Shown: positions 18,052 to 27,450 of the stretch, piece by piece
How the letters are laid out: each line of letters opens with the position of its first letter
Position numbering within the stretch: the first letter of the stretch is position 1
Position numbers and translations under genes: made by a program
Origin: Priestia megaterium
GTDB taxonomy: Bacteria; Bacillota; Bacilli; Bacillales; Bacillaceae_H
Reading direction: 5' to 3'
Length of the DNA stretch: 64,000 nucleotides
Assembly (NCBI RefSeq): GCF_023824195.1
Contig: NZ_CP085442.1
Coordinates: 4,254,001 to 4,318,000, forward strand
The notes under the pieces: model-generated
Seen by the model: the letters and a program-made list of their open reading frames with translations, nothing else
What the model was told of the DNA's origin: nothing
Databases searched by the model: none

Positions 18052-18342
18052 AAAAAGAGGTTGAGACGTAACGAAATCCATCCAACCTACAGACGAACAA
18101 ATAAAATAAAGAAGCTAGTAGGGATCGCTTGTTCCACCGCTGTTGATTTCCGTGCAAGACTTCGCTTTCCGCGGGAGTCTTCGCCTTGCCCCCCAATCAA
18201 CCGCTAGAAGCACCTACATACATGAACCCTACGTTCACCATCCCAATGAAAAAATCCGAACGAAGGTGATTCTCCATCAAGAATCTCAACTCATCGTTCG
18301 GATCTTCCTTCAACTAAAATATCTTTGTTTCAGCCTCTTTTA
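18052..18342. repeat. Dispersed MITE-like repeat, copy A (full length)
   Basis: About 291 bp filling the resC-resD gap. Imperfect terminal inverted repeats: AAAAGAGGTTGAGAC at the left, and the complement of AAAAGAGGCTGAAAC at the right. A GC-rich core CTTCGCTTTCCGCGGG and a long hairpin, ATCCGAACGA with TCGTTCGGAT enclosing GATTCT/AGAATC, are inside. Related copies are at 44154-44394 and 62675-62830. No transposase is encoded. The rest of the 417-nt intergenic stretch is the resD leader, with an AAAAAAAGCTTTTTTT palindrome at 18033-18048. Confidence 0.85.
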
Positions 18343-18354
18343 TATTTTTAAAGG

Positions 18355-19533
18355 TTACGCATATGAATGTAAACCTGCAATAACTAGGTTCACAGCCACT
18401 AAGTTGAACATGATGATGGCAAACCCGCCAACTGCCAGCCAAGCTGATTTTTCACCATGCCATCCTTTAGACAGCCGAAGATGAAGAAAAGCGGCGTAAA
18501 ATAAAAAGGTGATCAGCGCCCACACCTCTTTAGGGTCCCATCCCCAAAAGCGCGTCCAGGCCATCTGAGCCCAAATCATAGCGAAAATAAGTGCTCCTAG
18601 TGTAAAAATAGGAAATCCAATCGCCACTGCTCTGTAGCTTACTTCATCAAGCAAGTCGCTGTTTACCTGCTTCACAAGCGGCTGCAGCGCGGCTCCAATT
18701 CGCTTCCGTAAAATGAAACGAACCAGCCAATATAATACAAAGCCACCGGCTAACGACCAAATAACCGTATTTAATTTTTTAGCATTGATAATAGCCGGCA
18801 TATCAACAAGCGGCTGTATGTCGTTCCCGTCTGTCCACTCACTTTGATGAGGCCCCACTAGCGGAACCATATGGTATACGACTTGCTCTTGTTCTCCACT
18901 TTTATTAACCCAATTAAATGATGACTCGTAGTGAGCCGCATTAAAAGCCAGCGTCACTGCTACAAACCCAAGCGTACTAATAAGCGTATACAGGATGAAT
19001 TCCAGCCAAAATGCTTTTTTATTTCGCTTGGATTGGTCAATCGTTTTGATTAAATAAATCAATCCTGCAACAAAGCTAATGGAAAGCACGGCTTCACCCG
19101 TAGCTGCGGTTGTAACGTGAATATGCAGCCAATTCGTTTGGAGAGCCGGTATCAGCGGCGTAATTTCAGTTGGAAACATGCTTGCATAAGCAATGATCAA
19201 AAGAGCCACCGGCAATGCAAAAAGTCCAAGCATGCTAAGACGATAAATAAAGTAAATAACAATAAATGCGCCAACAAGCATCATGCCAAAAAACGTCGTA
19301 AATTCAAATAAATTACTAACAGGAGCGTGGCCTGATGCAATCCATCTTGTAATGAAGTAGCCAATCTGTGCAATAAAGCCGATGATGGTAACCGCAATTC
19401 CAAACGTTGCCCACTTTGTTTTCTTTTGAGCTGCTCGCTTATCTCGAATAGCTCCTCCGAAAAAAAAGGTTGCAACTAAATAAGCAATAAACGCCACATA
19501 CAGTAAATTACTACTTATACTCGCGTAATCCAT
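18355..19533 (-). CDS. resC: Cytochrome c biogenesis protein ResC (CcsA family)
   Basis: Heme-handling membrane protein of System II cytochrome c maturation. 392 residues with about eight membrane helices. The diagnostic tryptophan-rich heme motif is [19 protein letters not shown]. Histidines in the neighbouring loops are typical axial heme ligands. ATG with AGGAGG upstream. It follows resB by 11 nt and works with it to deliver heme to apocytochromes at the outer face of the membrane. Repeat copy A begins directly after its stop codon. Confidence 0.93.
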   Translation of the reverse strand: MDYASISSNLLYVAFIAYLVATFFFGGAIRDKRAAQKKTKWATFGIAVTIIGFIAQIGYFITRWIASGHAPVSNLFEFTTFFGMMLVGAFIVIYFIYRLSMLGLFALPVALLIIAYASMFPTEITPLIPALQTNWLHIHVTTAATGEAVLSISFVAGLIYLIKTIDQSKRNKKAFWLEFILYTLISTLGFVAVTLAFNAAHYESSFNWVNKSGEQEQVVYHMVPLVGPHQSEWTDGNDIQPLVDMPAIINAKKLNTVIWSLAGGFVLYWLVRFILRKRIGAALQPLVKQVNSDLLDEVSYRAVAIGFPIFTLGALIFAMIWAQMAWTRFWGWDPKEVWALITFLFYAAFLHLRLSKGWHGEKSAWLAVGGFAIIMFNLVAVNLVIAGLHSYA

Positions 19534-19544
19534 GCTTTTTCCTC

Positions 19545-21167
19545 CTATTTTGTTTCTTTATCATTTTGGTCCTTCAGCTGTGTAAGGGATGTTGATTCTA
19601 ATAAACCATTTAGTTCTTTTTTAAGCCCATACCAGTTTTTATTTGTATGTGCGGCCAACCATATCTCATTATTGACTTTTTGAATCCACATGCGACGATG
19701 ATTCCAATACATCCCTTGAATCACACCAATCATAAAGATGGCTCCGCCAATTCCTAAAAACCAAAGCGTATAGTCTCTGCGAACGGTTAATCCCGTTACA
19801 TTTTTCGTTTCCACACCAGCAAAGGTCATTTTATAATCGTTATTTCCTAGCGGCTCCAAGTTCTCTCTAATTCCAACAAAAGCAACTTCACCTTTTTTAT
19901 GCTGAGGCGTAATCATTTTAAATACAAAAGCCGGATTGTTAGGCACTCTGGTCTTTGTATTCGGATTTCCTTCATCATCAAAGAAAAAGTCTGGAAAGTA
20001 ACTCATGAGCTTGACTTTATATCCGTTTTTTAAATCATATGTTTCTTTTGGATTATGTAAATCTACTGTAAGTGAACCAACGTTTCTATTTGCATTTTTA
20101 TCTGTTAAATGGAAAGACATAGAGCTAAACTCATTTAACTTGAAGTCCACTTGGTACATGGCATATCCTTCAAACTTAAGCGGCTGATTCACACGAATTT
20201 CTGAATCTTTTATTTTCTTTAACTTTGGATCTGCTCCCGGTATAAGCTTTCCTTCGCGCTTATACAAACTAACATCCGCTTCATATTTTTTGGCTACTTT
20301 ATTATTCCCTGCACGATCAATTGCTTCTTGAAACACGGCGCTTTCACTATCTTTATCATACGTTTCAACAGTAAAACGATGGTTTTTCAAAAAATATTCT
20401 CCGTTCGTCCCAGGAATAACTTTTGTTTCACCTTCACGGATCCAAAGAACTTCATCTATATACATACCTGGTACAAATCTAAGCATAGCACCTAGTAAAA
20501 AGATAATGAGACCGATATGATTAACGTATGGACCCCATCTTGAGAAGCGTCCTTTTTCAGCCAGAAGATTGCCGTTTTCTTCGCGAATAGAGTATCTTCT
20601 TTTTTTTAGCATGCTTTTTACATGTTCATAATCTTGATCCGTCCACGATGATGAAGTGCTATATAAACGCTGTCTTTTTAAGAAGTTTGGATGTTTTGTT
20701 ACACTCTGCTTTTTTAGAGCTCGGTACAAAGGCACTACTCGATCTAAACTGCAAATGACTAACGACATTCCTAAAGCAGCAATTAAAAGCAAGTACCACC
20801 ACGATTCGTAGAGATGATGAAAACCTAACTTATAATAAAGCTCTCCTGTCCATCCATATTCCTTTTGGTAATACTCATCTGCTGTCACATTAGGAGGTAT
20901 GTAAGCTTCTTGAGGATAAATGGTTCCGACTGCAGACGCAACAAGCGTCACAATAATGATCCAAATACCTACTTTTACAGAAGAGAAAAAGTTCCATACT
21001 TTATCGATAACTGTTTTATTGTACGTTTGCGATCGCCTTGCGCTTCCTTCATAACGCATATCTACTAATTTATCAGTTGTTTCTTCTGCAATCGGCTTAC
21101 CACAGGCTTCACACAAAATCGTACCATGCGGGTTAACGTGTCCACATTCACATTTTACGTGTTTCAT
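19545..21167 (-). CDS. resB: Cytochrome c biogenesis protein ResB (Ccs1 family)
   Basis: Partner of ResC in System II heme export and attachment. 540 residues. The N-terminal segment has two CxxC-type pairs (CECGH, CEACG) resembling a zinc ribbon. Three membrane helices lie in the first half, then a large extracytoplasmic domain and a final membrane helix near [15 protein letters not shown]. The ATG at 21165-21167 is preferred over the upstream GTG because GGGAG lies 8 nt before it. It is preceded immediately by resA. Confidence 0.93.
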   Translation of the reverse strand: MKHVKCECGHVNPHGTILCEACGKPIAEETTDKLVDMRYEGSARRSQTYNKTVIDKVWNFFSSVKVGIWIIIVTLVASAVGTIYPQEAYIPPNVTADEYYQKEYGWTGELYYKLGFHHLYESWWYLLLIAALGMSLVICSLDRVVPLYRALKKQSVTKHPNFLKRQRLYSTSSSWTDQDYEHVKSMLKKRRYSIREENGNLLAEKGRFSRWGPYVNHIGLIIFLLGAMLRFVPGMYIDEVLWIREGETKVIPGTNGEYFLKNHRFTVETYDKDSESAVFQEAIDRAGNNKVAKKYEADVSLYKREGKLIPGADPKLKKIKDSEIRVNQPLKFEGYAMYQVDFKLNEFSSMSFHLTDKNANRNVGSLTVDLHNPKETYDLKNGYKVKLMSYFPDFFFDDEGNPNTKTRVPNNPAFVFKMITPQHKKGEVAFVGIRENLEPLGNNDYKMTFAGVETKNVTGLTVRRDYTLWFLGIGGAIFMIGVIQGMYWNHRRMWIQKVNNEIWLAAHTNKNWYGLKKELNGLLESTSLTQLKDQNDKETK

Positions 21168-21179
21168 TGTCAACACTCC

Positions 21180-21701
21180 CTATGGTTTAATTTCTTCCAT
21201 ATATTCTTTTATTTTAGATTCTTCCAATCCCCCAATAAAACTGTCTACAATCTTTCCGTTTTTATCAATTAAAAATGTAGTCGGCAGAGGATCTATTCCG
21301 TATGCACCCAAAACTTGTGAATCTTTATCCATCAAAATCGGAAAAGATAGCCCATACTGTTTAGCAAACTGCTCCACTGCTATATTCGTTTCTGCAACGT
21401 TAACAGCTAAAATTTCAACACCTTGCTTTTTATATGATGCATACTGCTTTTCCATAGCCGGCATCTCTTGTTTACAGGGCTTGCACCATGTTCCCCAAAA
21501 ATTCAAAAAAACTCCTTTGCCTTTGTAATCTGATAGCTGATGAGTTTCTCCATTAACATCTCTTAATATAAAGTCAGGTGCCTTATCTCCTACTGATACC
21601 TTTTGTTTATCAGCAAAGAATTGAGCATAAAGGGTATATCCAACCGCGCACAGCAACACTGCCAATATAACTGTTCGAATAATCAAGCGCTTTTTTTTCA
21701 T
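21180..21701 (-). CDS. resA: Thiol-disulfide oxidoreductase ResA
   Basis: Membrane-anchored thioredoxin-like protein that reduces the heme-binding cysteines of apocytochrome c on the outer side of the membrane. 173 residues. N-terminal anchor at about 7-28. Active site WGTWC73-KP-C76; B. subtilis ResA has CEPC, so the second position differs. A cis-proline block LPTTFLID follows. ATG with AAGGAGT upstream. First gene of resABC. A cre-like site lies between the promoter and the ribosome site. Confidence 0.94.
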   Translation of the reverse strand: MKKKRLIIRTVILAVLLCAVGYTLYAQFFADKQKVSVGDKAPDFILRDVNGETHQLSDYKGKGVFLNFWGTWCKPCKQEMPAMEKQYASYKKQGVEILAVNVAETNIAVEQFAKQYGLSFPILMDKDSQVLGAYGIDPLPTTFLIDKNGKIVDSFIGGLEESKIKEYMEEIKP

Positions 21702-21714
21702 GGCACGAACTCCT

Positions 21715-21728
21715 TTTAACCGCTTTCA
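21715..21728 (-). promoter_or_regulatory. cre site (CcpA operator) at resA
   Basis: Minus strand TGAAAGCGGTTAAA matches the cre consensus TGWNANCGNTNWCA at all but one fixed position. It lies downstream of an extended -10 (TGATATAAT, ending at 21746) and just before the ribosome site. The B. subtilis resA promoter is known to be CcpA-controlled. Confidence 0.65.
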
Positions 21729-21881
21729 ATACGCTTTTTTCTACCATTATATCATTTTTGTGGTAGTGGCTTTCCAATAATATTTCGACGTTTCTGTGAA
21801 GTCTTCCTCTCATTCTACAAGTTCGACATTTTTTCAAAAAACCTTGCTTGTTTTTCTAATTCACGACATATTTCATAAAAA

Positions 21882-21912
21882 AAACAGGTAAGTGAAAATT
21901 ACTTACCTGTTT
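21882..21912 (-). terminator. rluB terminator
   Basis: A 12-bp perfect stem (21882-21893 with 21901-21912) and a T-run on the minus strand. The rluB stop codon (21899-21901) touches the right arm. Confidence 0.88.
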
Positions 21913-22624
21913 GAGACATTGAATATAATTGTTTGACTTCATGCGCTGTAAGCTCACGAGCTTCTCCTGCATTTAATCCGCGTAAATCTAAAGGTCCGTA
22001 GCGCTCACGTTTTAATTTTAATACAGAATGTCCAATTGCATCGAACATGCGACGTACTTGACGATTTTTCCCTTCGTGAATCGTCAATTCCACAATCGCC
22101 GTCTGCTTGCTTTTATCAATAGAAAGAACTTTTGCACGAGCTGGTGCTGTTTTTCCGTCCTCAAGCATCACACCGCGCTGCAGCTGTCTGATTTTTTCAC
22201 GACTTGGAATTCCTTTAATTTTAGCCACATACACTTTGTCCACTTCAAATTTAGGGTGCATTAGCTGATTAGCAAATTCACCATCGTTTGTTAAAAGAAG
22301 TAAACCCGACGTATCATAGTCCAGACGTCCAATGGGATAAATTCTTTCTTCTACATGTGGAAAGAAGTCAACGACTGTTTTTCTTCCCTTGTCGTCGTTA
22401 GCAGCTGAAATTACGCCTCTTGGTTTGTATAACATAAAGTAAACGGGCGCTTCGCTTTCTACCGGCACTTCGTCTACTTCAATTTTATCGTTAGGACCTA
22501 CTTTCGTGCCCAATTCTCTTACAACTTTTCCATTTACTTTCACTCGGCCTTGGCCGATTAATTCTTCAGCTTTACGTCTTGATGCTACACCTGCGTGAGC
22601 AATCACTTTTTGTAATCGTTCCAT
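21899..22624 (-). CDS. rluB: Ribosomal large subunit pseudouridine synthase B
   Basis: Modifies a uridine in domain V of 23S rRNA. 241 residues. An N-terminal S4 RNA-binding domain (QKVIAHAGVASRRKAEELIGQGRVKVNG) is followed by an RsuA/RluB catalytic domain whose aspartate is in GRLDYDTSGLLLLTNDG. The RQVRRMFDAIGH block is conserved. The ATG at 22622-22624 is chosen because AGAGGTGA precedes it. It lies upstream of resA as in B. subtilis, separated by its own terminator. Confidence 0.93.
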   Translation of the reverse strand: MERLQKVIAHAGVASRRKAEELIGQGRVKVNGKVVRELGTKVGPNDKIEVDEVPVESEAPVYFMLYKPRGVISAANDDKGRKTVVDFFPHVEERIYPIGRLDYDTSGLLLLTNDGEFANQLMHPKFEVDKVYVAKIKGIPSREKIRQLQRGVMLEDGKTAPARAKVLSIDKSKQTAIVELTIHEGKNRQVRRMFDAIGHSVLKLKRERYGPLDLRGLNAGEARELTAHEVKQLYSMSQTGK

Positions 22625-22710
22625 TAACACTTCACCTCTTGTAACATCTTACTTGTTTACGAAGTAATACACAAGTCTATTTGCCACTCAGAGGTAGAAT
22701 TTTCGATTTC

Positions 22711-23244
22711 TTACCGGCCAAACACAAGGATTACAATGACAACTGAGGCAATAATTCCTACCAAATCTGCCAGTAAACCAACCTTCAGCGCATCTCCCAT
22801 TTTTTTAATGCCAACCGCTCCAAAATAAACCGTTAAAATATAAAATGTGGTATCCGTACTTCCCTGCATGGTCGATGCCAAACGACCGATAAAAGAATCA
22901 GGTCCGTATGTAGAAATTAGATCCGTCGTGATACCAAGAGCAGCCGTTCCAGATATCGGTTTGATAAGAGCTAAAGGTACAATTTCAGCCGGAACGCCAA
23001 CTGCTTGAAGCATAGGTTTTAAAACAGATAAGAAAAAATCAAGGGCTCCTGAAGCTCGAAAAATAGAGATGCTCACTAACATGCCGACTAAGTAAGGAAT
23101 GATGGAAAAAGCAATTTGTAATCCGTCTTTCCCTCCCTCTACAAACTTTTCATACGTAGGAATTTTTTTATAGGTTCCATAAAGTAAAATACATCCTACG
23201 ATAAGAGGAATAAACATCAATGATACTTGATTAAGCATAGTCAT
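22711..23244 (-). CDS. spmB: Spore maturation protein SpmB
   Basis: Membrane protein needed, with SpmA, for full spore core dehydration and heat resistance. 177 residues. It has a nucleoside-transporter gate domain, with ALIKPISGTAALGI and DTTFYILTVYFGAVG. The ATG overlaps the spmA TGA by 4 nt, indicating coupling. The role is known from B. subtilis; the transported solute is not established. Confidence 0.92.
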   Translation of the reverse strand: MTMLNQVSLMFIPLIVGCILLYGTYKKIPTYEKFVEGGKDGLQIAFSIIPYLVGMLVSISIFRASGALDFFLSVLKPMLQAVGVPAEIVPLALIKPISGTAALGITTDLISTYGPDSFIGRLASTMQGSTDTTFYILTVYFGAVGIKKMGDALKVGLLADLVGIIASVVIVILVFGR

Positions 23245-23840
23245 TTTCGTTTTCCTCCTTTTCGTGTGCGTCGATAATAAAAAAAGCGATCAATGATGAT
23301 AGCTCCTATCGTAGCTACAACAGTCGCTAAAAGTGTTGTACCCACAATTTCAGTAGGATTAGCCGAGTTATACGTAATTCGAATTGCAATAACTGTGGTT
23401 GGTATAAGCGTTAAACTGGTTGTGTTAAGTGCTAAAAGTGTGATCATAGAACGGCTTGCTTCGTCTCTATCGCCGTTTAGCTTTTTAAGCTGCTCCATCG
23501 CTTTAATGCCAAGAGGAGTTGCCGCATTCCCGAGCCCAAACATATTCGCCATCATATTGGACAATATGTACCCTAAGGCCGGATGATCTTTTGGAACATC
23601 AGGGAAAAGTCTTGTAATAATGGGTCGAAACAGTTTCGCTAACTTGTCGAGAAGCCCTGCACTTTGAGCAATATTCATCATTCCTAACCAAAAGACCAGC
23701 ACGCTGATTAACCCAATGCTGATGGTCACTGCTTCGCCTGCTCCTTGAAAAATTGCTTTGTTTACATCACCAATTTTCCCATTTATAATCGCAAAAACAA
23801 TTCCGATAATGGTCAGCAGCATCCAAATAATATTAACCAT
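23241..23840 (-). CDS. spmA: Spore maturation protein SpmA
   Basis: Polytopic membrane protein of 199 residues, partner of SpmB. The gate-like core contains NMMANMFGLGNAATPLG and LALNTTSLTLIPTTVIA. The C-terminus is basic (RRTRKGGKRK). It overlaps the end of dacB by 8 nt and spmB by 4 nt, forming the dacB-spmA-spmB operon. Expression should come from the sigma-E-type promoter in front of dacB, so it acts in the mother cell. Confidence 0.92.
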   Translation of the reverse strand: MVNIIWMLLTIIGIVFAIINGKIGDVNKAIFQGAGEAVTISIGLISVLVFWLGMMNIAQSAGLLDKLAKLFRPIITRLFPDVPKDHPALGYILSNMMANMFGLGNAATPLGIKAMEQLKKLNGDRDEASRSMITLLALNTTSLTLIPTTVIAIRITYNSANPTEIVGTTLLATVVATIGAIIIDRFFYYRRTRKGGKRK

Positions 23841-24981
23841 TTGTTTTGGCTCCAGACTGAATAAACATTAATCGCTTTACTCTATCAAAGAAACCTTTTT
23901 GCTGCTCGGACTGCTTTTCGAAATAAATTGGAACACTGTCAATCGTCTCTCCACTTCTATAAATATCGAGCTTTCCTACCACATTTGGAACTTCCCCTGT
24001 TTCTTTCCACTGCTTTTTAGGCTGAATTAACGTTGTTTTCACTTCTACAGAGCTTTGTTCTTTCTTTGTGAGCGGATAGACGACATTTCGTTTAATATAC
24101 AACTGATCTTTATAAAAAGAATCCTTTATATCTGCCAATTCGCCTTTTGCAGCTAAACTGGTCATATCATATTTATCAAATGCATTTTCATACATGGAAA
24201 TGTGATCGTTCCAATCATCTGGGGCATTAATCGTTACGGCGATTAAATCCATTCCATCTTTTGTAGCAGTTGTCACAAGCGTTCGTTTTGCTAATTTTGT
24301 ATATCCTGTTTTTCCGCCAGTACAGTATGCATATAGTGTTGTCAGCAGTTTATTTTTGTTTTTCCACACTCGATCCCATTTCTCTTCAGGATGCTTCATT
24401 CGATAGACTTTTGTTCCTGAAATCTCTTTGAAAATTTTATTATTCATTGCATAGCGCATTAGCAGAGCCATATCGTGCGCTGTTGAGCGATGATTTTCAT
24501 GATCGTCTAATCCATGCGGATTTTGAAATGTTGTATTTGTCATGCCAATTTCTTCTGCTTTTTTATTCATCAAATAAACAAATCCATCTTCGCTTCCTCC
24601 AACGGCTTCTGCGATAGCTACAGCAGCATCATTACCCGAACGAAGCATCAAGCCATATACTAAATCTTTTAATTTTATTTTTTCACCTTCAACTAAATAC
24701 ACAGAAGAACCTTCAACACCAACTGCGTTGTGGCTAACGGTAACTGTTTTATTTATTTTGCCAGATTCAATCGCCAGTATTGCTGTCATAATTTTTGTAA
24801 TGCTAGCAATTCGGCTAACTTGATCTGCATTTTTAGCATATAACACTCTCCCTGATTTCTGTTCCATCAAAATAGCACTATGAGCACTTACGCTCCCCGC
24901 TGCAGATGATGTGGAAGGCCAACCGCTGAGACATAGCAATACAATAAATAGATAGATGATACTTTTTTTGCTTCTTTTCAT
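23833..24981 (-). CDS. dacB: Sporulation D-alanyl-D-alanine carboxypeptidase DacB (PBP5*)
   Basis: Trims peptide side chains of spore cortex peptidoglycan and so limits its cross-linking. 382 residues. A signal peptide (about 1-28) is followed by the penicillin-binding triad: SITK in IASITKIM, SGND, and KTGYT. The C-terminal domain is followed by an amphipathic stretch. ATG with GGGG upstream. First gene of the dacB-spmAB operon. A sigma-E promoter-like sequence lies 31 bp upstream. Confidence 0.92.
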   Translation of the reverse strand: MKRSKKSIIYLFIVLLCLSGWPSTSSAAGSVSAHSAILMEQKSGRVLYAKNADQVSRIASITKIMTAILAIESGKINKTVTVSHNAVGVEGSSVYLVEGEKIKLKDLVYGLMLRSGNDAAVAIAEAVGGSEDGFVYLMNKKAEEIGMTNTTFQNPHGLDDHENHRSTAHDMALLMRYAMNNKIFKEISGTKVYRMKHPEEKWDRVWKNKNKLLTTLYAYCTGGKTGYTKLAKRTLVTTATKDGMDLIAVTINAPDDWNDHISMYENAFDKYDMTSLAAKGELADIKDSFYKDQLYIKRNVVYPLTKKEQSSVEVKTTLIQPKKQWKETGEVPNVVGKLDIYRSGETIDSVPIYFEKQSEQQKGFFDRVKRLMFIQSGAKTNG

Positions 24982-25011
24982 GTCATCCCCGTCCCTCTAC
25001 CTGTTTGTACA

Positions 25012-25040
25012 AGTTTATGCTCGTCTTTTTTGGTTATGAA
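25012..25040 (-). promoter_or_regulatory. Predicted sigma-E promoter of dacB-spmAB
   Basis: Minus strand TTCATAA (25034-25040), a 14-bp spacer and CATAAACT (25012-25019). These resemble the sigma-E consensus. The operon is known to be sigma-E dependent in B. subtilis. Confidence 0.6.
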
Positions 25041-25061
25041 TGAAAAGATTTGTCCATACAA

Positions 25062-25093
25062 AAAAGAACATAGAAAAAACTCTATGTTCTTTT
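25062..25093 (-). terminator. scpAB terminator
   Basis: A 13-bp perfect stem (25062-25074 with 25081-25093), a 6-nt loop and a T-run on the minus strand, 7 nt after scpB. Confidence 0.88.
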
Positions 25094-25099
25094 ACACTT

Positions 25100-25672
25100 T
25101 CACTTCATTTCTTGAAACGATTGAAAAAACAAATCTGCTTCTTGATCGGTTCCTTCTTGTAATAAATCTTCTGGAAGCGGCGGCAGCTCTTCGATACTTT
25201 TAAGGCCAAAATAGCCTAAAAATTCTTTTGTCGTTCCGTATAAGATGGCCCGACCTGCGCCTTCCGCTCGTCCCACTTCTTTTAATAAAACCTTTCCAAT
25301 TAAAGTTTGAAGAGGTCTTTCCGTTTTCACTCCGCGAATCTCTTCGATTTCAGCTCTTGTAATTGGCTGCTTATACGCTACAATAGCTAACGTTTCAAGC
25401 GCTGCTTGTGATAATGATTGATTAGCGGGAGCTTCTACGAGCTTCTCAATATATGGTGCATACTCTTTTTTTGTGACAAGCTGATAGGCCCCTCCTATTT
25501 CAATAAGTGTAACTCCTCTGAACTTACACTCTTGCTCTAAGCTCTCCAAAGCACCTTGAATGTCTTCATGAGGCTTTTCTATAATCTCAGCTAACCGGCT
25601 AATGGATAGACCTTCATCACCAGAAACAAAAAGTAAGCTCTCAATAATAGCCTGTAGATTATTCGTTGTCAT
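25100..25672 (-). CDS. scpB: Segregation and condensation protein B
   Basis: Winged-helix KITE subunit of the SMC condensin complex, which compacts and segregates the chromosome. 190 residues. Typical N-terminus ESLLFVSGDEGLS. Conserved block LSQAALETLAIVAYKQPITRAEIEEIRG, then LIGKVLLKEVGRAEGAGRAILYGTT. The ATG overlaps the scpA stop by 4 nt, so the two subunits are co-translated. Confidence 0.95.
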   Translation of the reverse strand: MTTNNLQAIIESLLFVSGDEGLSISRLAEIIEKPHEDIQGALESLEQECKFRGVTLIEIGGAYQLVTKKEYAPYIEKLVEAPANQSLSQAALETLAIVAYKQPITRAEIEEIRGVKTERPLQTLIGKVLLKEVGRAEGAGRAILYGTTKEFLGYFGLKSIEELPPLPEDLLQEGTDQEADLFFQSFQEMK

Positions 25673-26424
25673 TCCTCTTCATTCCTTTCTCGATACGATA
25701 CATAAAGCTCGTCTAGATTGTGCTGCTGTTCCACAACGATTTCATTTTCTTTCATTAATTCCAGCACAGCTAAAAACGTTACAACAATATGATCACGCTC
25801 TTGATAAGGAAACAGCTGATAAAAACTTTTTTTCCCTTTAAAGGCTTTTAATTCATTCACAATTTCACTCATGCGCTTGTCAATTGGAATATCTTGCCTT
25901 GCTATTTTCGTCTGCATAGGCTTTTTGTTTTGCTTTCGTTTCATCAACTTTTGAAAAGCACTTAGCATATCATACAGTGATATATCCAATCCTTCGTCCT
26001 GAGGCTGCGTACGTTCTTCTGCATTTATTTGCACATTACTTGGAGGTTTTGTATACACATGACTTTGGTCTTCTTCCAGCTTTTGAAGCTCTACCGCCGC
26101 TTCTTTAAACTTTCGATATTCAATTAAGCGCTGCATCAATTCTTCACGCGGATCTTCTTCATCGACCATTTCAATTTCATCCATATCTTCTTCATACGTA
26201 GGCAGAAGCATTTTACTTTTAATTTGAAGCAAGGTTGCTGCCATGACTAGATACTCACTGGCAACGTCTAGCTGAAGCTCATTCATTGTATGTATAAACA
26301 TCATATATTGCTCAGTAATTGTCGCTACTGGGATATCGTAAATATCAATTTCAAATCGGTTAATCAAATGCAGAAGAAGATCTAAAGGTCCTTCAAACGC
26401 ATCTACTTTTACACTATACTCCAC
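25669..26424 (-). CDS. scpA: Segregation and condensation protein A (kleisin)
   Basis: Kleisin that bridges the SMC head domains and binds ScpB. 251 residues. The N-terminal SMC-neck-binding part carries FEGPLDLLLHLINRFEIDIYDIPVA. An acidic linker around residues 85-105 follows, and the C-terminal winged helix is FLAVLELMKENEIVVEQ. The GTG at 26422-26424 (MEYSVKVDAFEG) is chosen because it aligns with ScpA N-termini and follows GGTGAG by 6 nt. A longer frame with a TTG start at 26448 lacks a good ribosome site. Confidence 0.94.
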   Translation of the reverse strand: MEYSVKVDAFEGPLDLLLHLINRFEIDIYDIPVATITEQYMMFIHTMNELQLDVASEYLVMAATLLQIKSKMLLPTYEEDMDEIEMVDEEDPREELMQRLIEYRKFKEAAVELQKLEEDQSHVYTKPPSNVQINAEERTQPQDEGLDISLYDMLSAFQKLMKRKQNKKPMQTKIARQDIPIDKRMSEIVNELKAFKGKKSFYQLFPYQERDHIVVTFLAVLELMKENEIVVEQQHNLDELYVSYRERNEEE

Positions 26425-26622
26425 TTTTATCTCACCAACACTTTTCAATTGCTTATCATTTCTGCTGCTTTATATAACGTTACTATCATTAGTATAGAGG
26501 ATTATAGACACATGTCCAATACAAATTAACGTGAAAATAGGTCATTTGCCCATACAAAAAGTTTAAACATACATATGATGTCAAGGTAATAACATTTTGA
26601 AATGACTGAAGGAGGAACTCGC

Positions 26623-26721
26623 ATGGGTGAAAAATCTTGTGGATACGGTAGCGGTTTCGCTTTAATTGTTGTACTGTTTATTTTATTAATTATTGTTGGT
26701 TGTTCTTGCTTACGCTTCTAA
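26623..26721 (+). CDS. YjcZ-like hydrophobic miniprotein
   Basis: 32 codons starting MGEKSCGYGSGFALIVV, followed by one membrane segment rich in I, L and V and ending VGCSCLRF. This is the layout of the YjcZ/YhfH-type small sporulation proteins of Bacillus (a glycine-rich head followed by FALIVVLFILLIIVG). It has a strong ribosome site, GAAGGAGGA, 7 nt before the ATG. A hairpin terminator follows at 26741-26774. Three cysteines are unusual for the family. Function unknown. Confidence 0.85.
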   Translation: MGEKSCGYGSGFALIVVLFILLIIVGCSCLRF

Positions 26722-26740
26722 CCACACATATTGAATAAAA

Positions 26741-26774
26741 ACAAACGTGTTCGCCATACCTTGAGCACGTTTGT
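26741..26774 (+). terminator. Hairpin after the YjcZ-like gene
   Basis: ACAAACGTG (26741-26749) pairs with CACGTTTGT (26766-26774). The T-run after it is weak, so termination may be partial. Confidence 0.6.
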
Positions 26775-26853
26775 CTCTTTAAAGGTACCGCGATGATGAA
26801 TAGCTAATTTTTGTGATACACTACATATAGAGTCTTACCAGGAGGGAACAAGA

Positions 26854-27375
26854 TTGTATTCACAAGCCTATATTGATTATTTAGTTCATTTTCATGGCGA
26901 CCGGGATTACTTTGAATGTCATGAACTGCTAGAAGAACACTGGAAAAAAGACGAAAGAGGGCACCGCAATATTATTTGGGTTGGCCTTATTCAAATTGCT
27001 GTTTCACTCTATCATCATCGACGCCAAAATTTCGCCGGAGCCAAAAGAACGATGCAAAAGGCGCTGGCAATTTTAACGAAGGAAGAAGAAAATATTGCAC
27101 AGCTTGGACTTAATTATCCTTCACTGCTTAAACTTCTTCGCAAACAATTAGCTTTAATCGATACCTATCAGCCATATAAAAGTATTAACTTGCCCATTGA
27201 AGATCCAGCATTATTACGAGCTTGCAAACAAAGAAGCACTGATAAACAGCTTGTCTGGTTATCAGCTTCTAATCTGCAAAATGATGCGATTGTTCATCGT
27301 CACAGCACGCGAGATCGCTCAGATGTGATTGCGGAAAGACAAGCAAACTTATTGGCAAAACAAAACAACAGGTAG
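26854..27375 (+). CDS. ypuF: DUF309 protein (YpuF)
   Basis: 173 residues of the DUF309 family, all-helical. The signature is YFECHELLEEHWK near the N-terminus and WVGLIQIAVSLYHHRRQNFAGAKRTM. The histidine/glutamate arrangement suggests metal binding, but no activity is known. Start is TTG at 26854 with AGGAGGG upstream. Located between scpA and ribT as in B. subtilis. The stop codon lies in the stem of its terminator. Confidence 0.85.
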   Translation: MYSQAYIDYLVHFHGDRDYFECHELLEEHWKKDERGHRNIIWVGLIQIAVSLYHHRRQNFAGAKRTMQKALAILTKEEENIAQLGLNYPSLLKLLRKQLALIDTYQPYKSINLPIEDPALLRACKQRSTDKQLVWLSASNLQNDAIVHRHSTRDRSDVIAERQANLLAKQNNR

Positions 27376-27396
27376 CTAGAAGCTACCTGTTGTTTT
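27362..27396 (+). terminator. ypuF terminator
   Basis: A 16-bp perfect stem (27362-27377 with 27381-27396) and a 3-nt loop. It overlaps the end of ypuF. Confidence 0.85.
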
Positions 27397-27450
27397 ATGA
27401 TGACTAAGATGTGAAAGAAGCTTTCGCACCTTACCTAATCATGCTTTTCT

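Noticed and set aside
18143..18484. 113-codon open frame running through repeat copy A into resC
   Set aside because: It reads through a non-coding hairpin repeat and then antisense to resC. The other two copies do not keep the frame.
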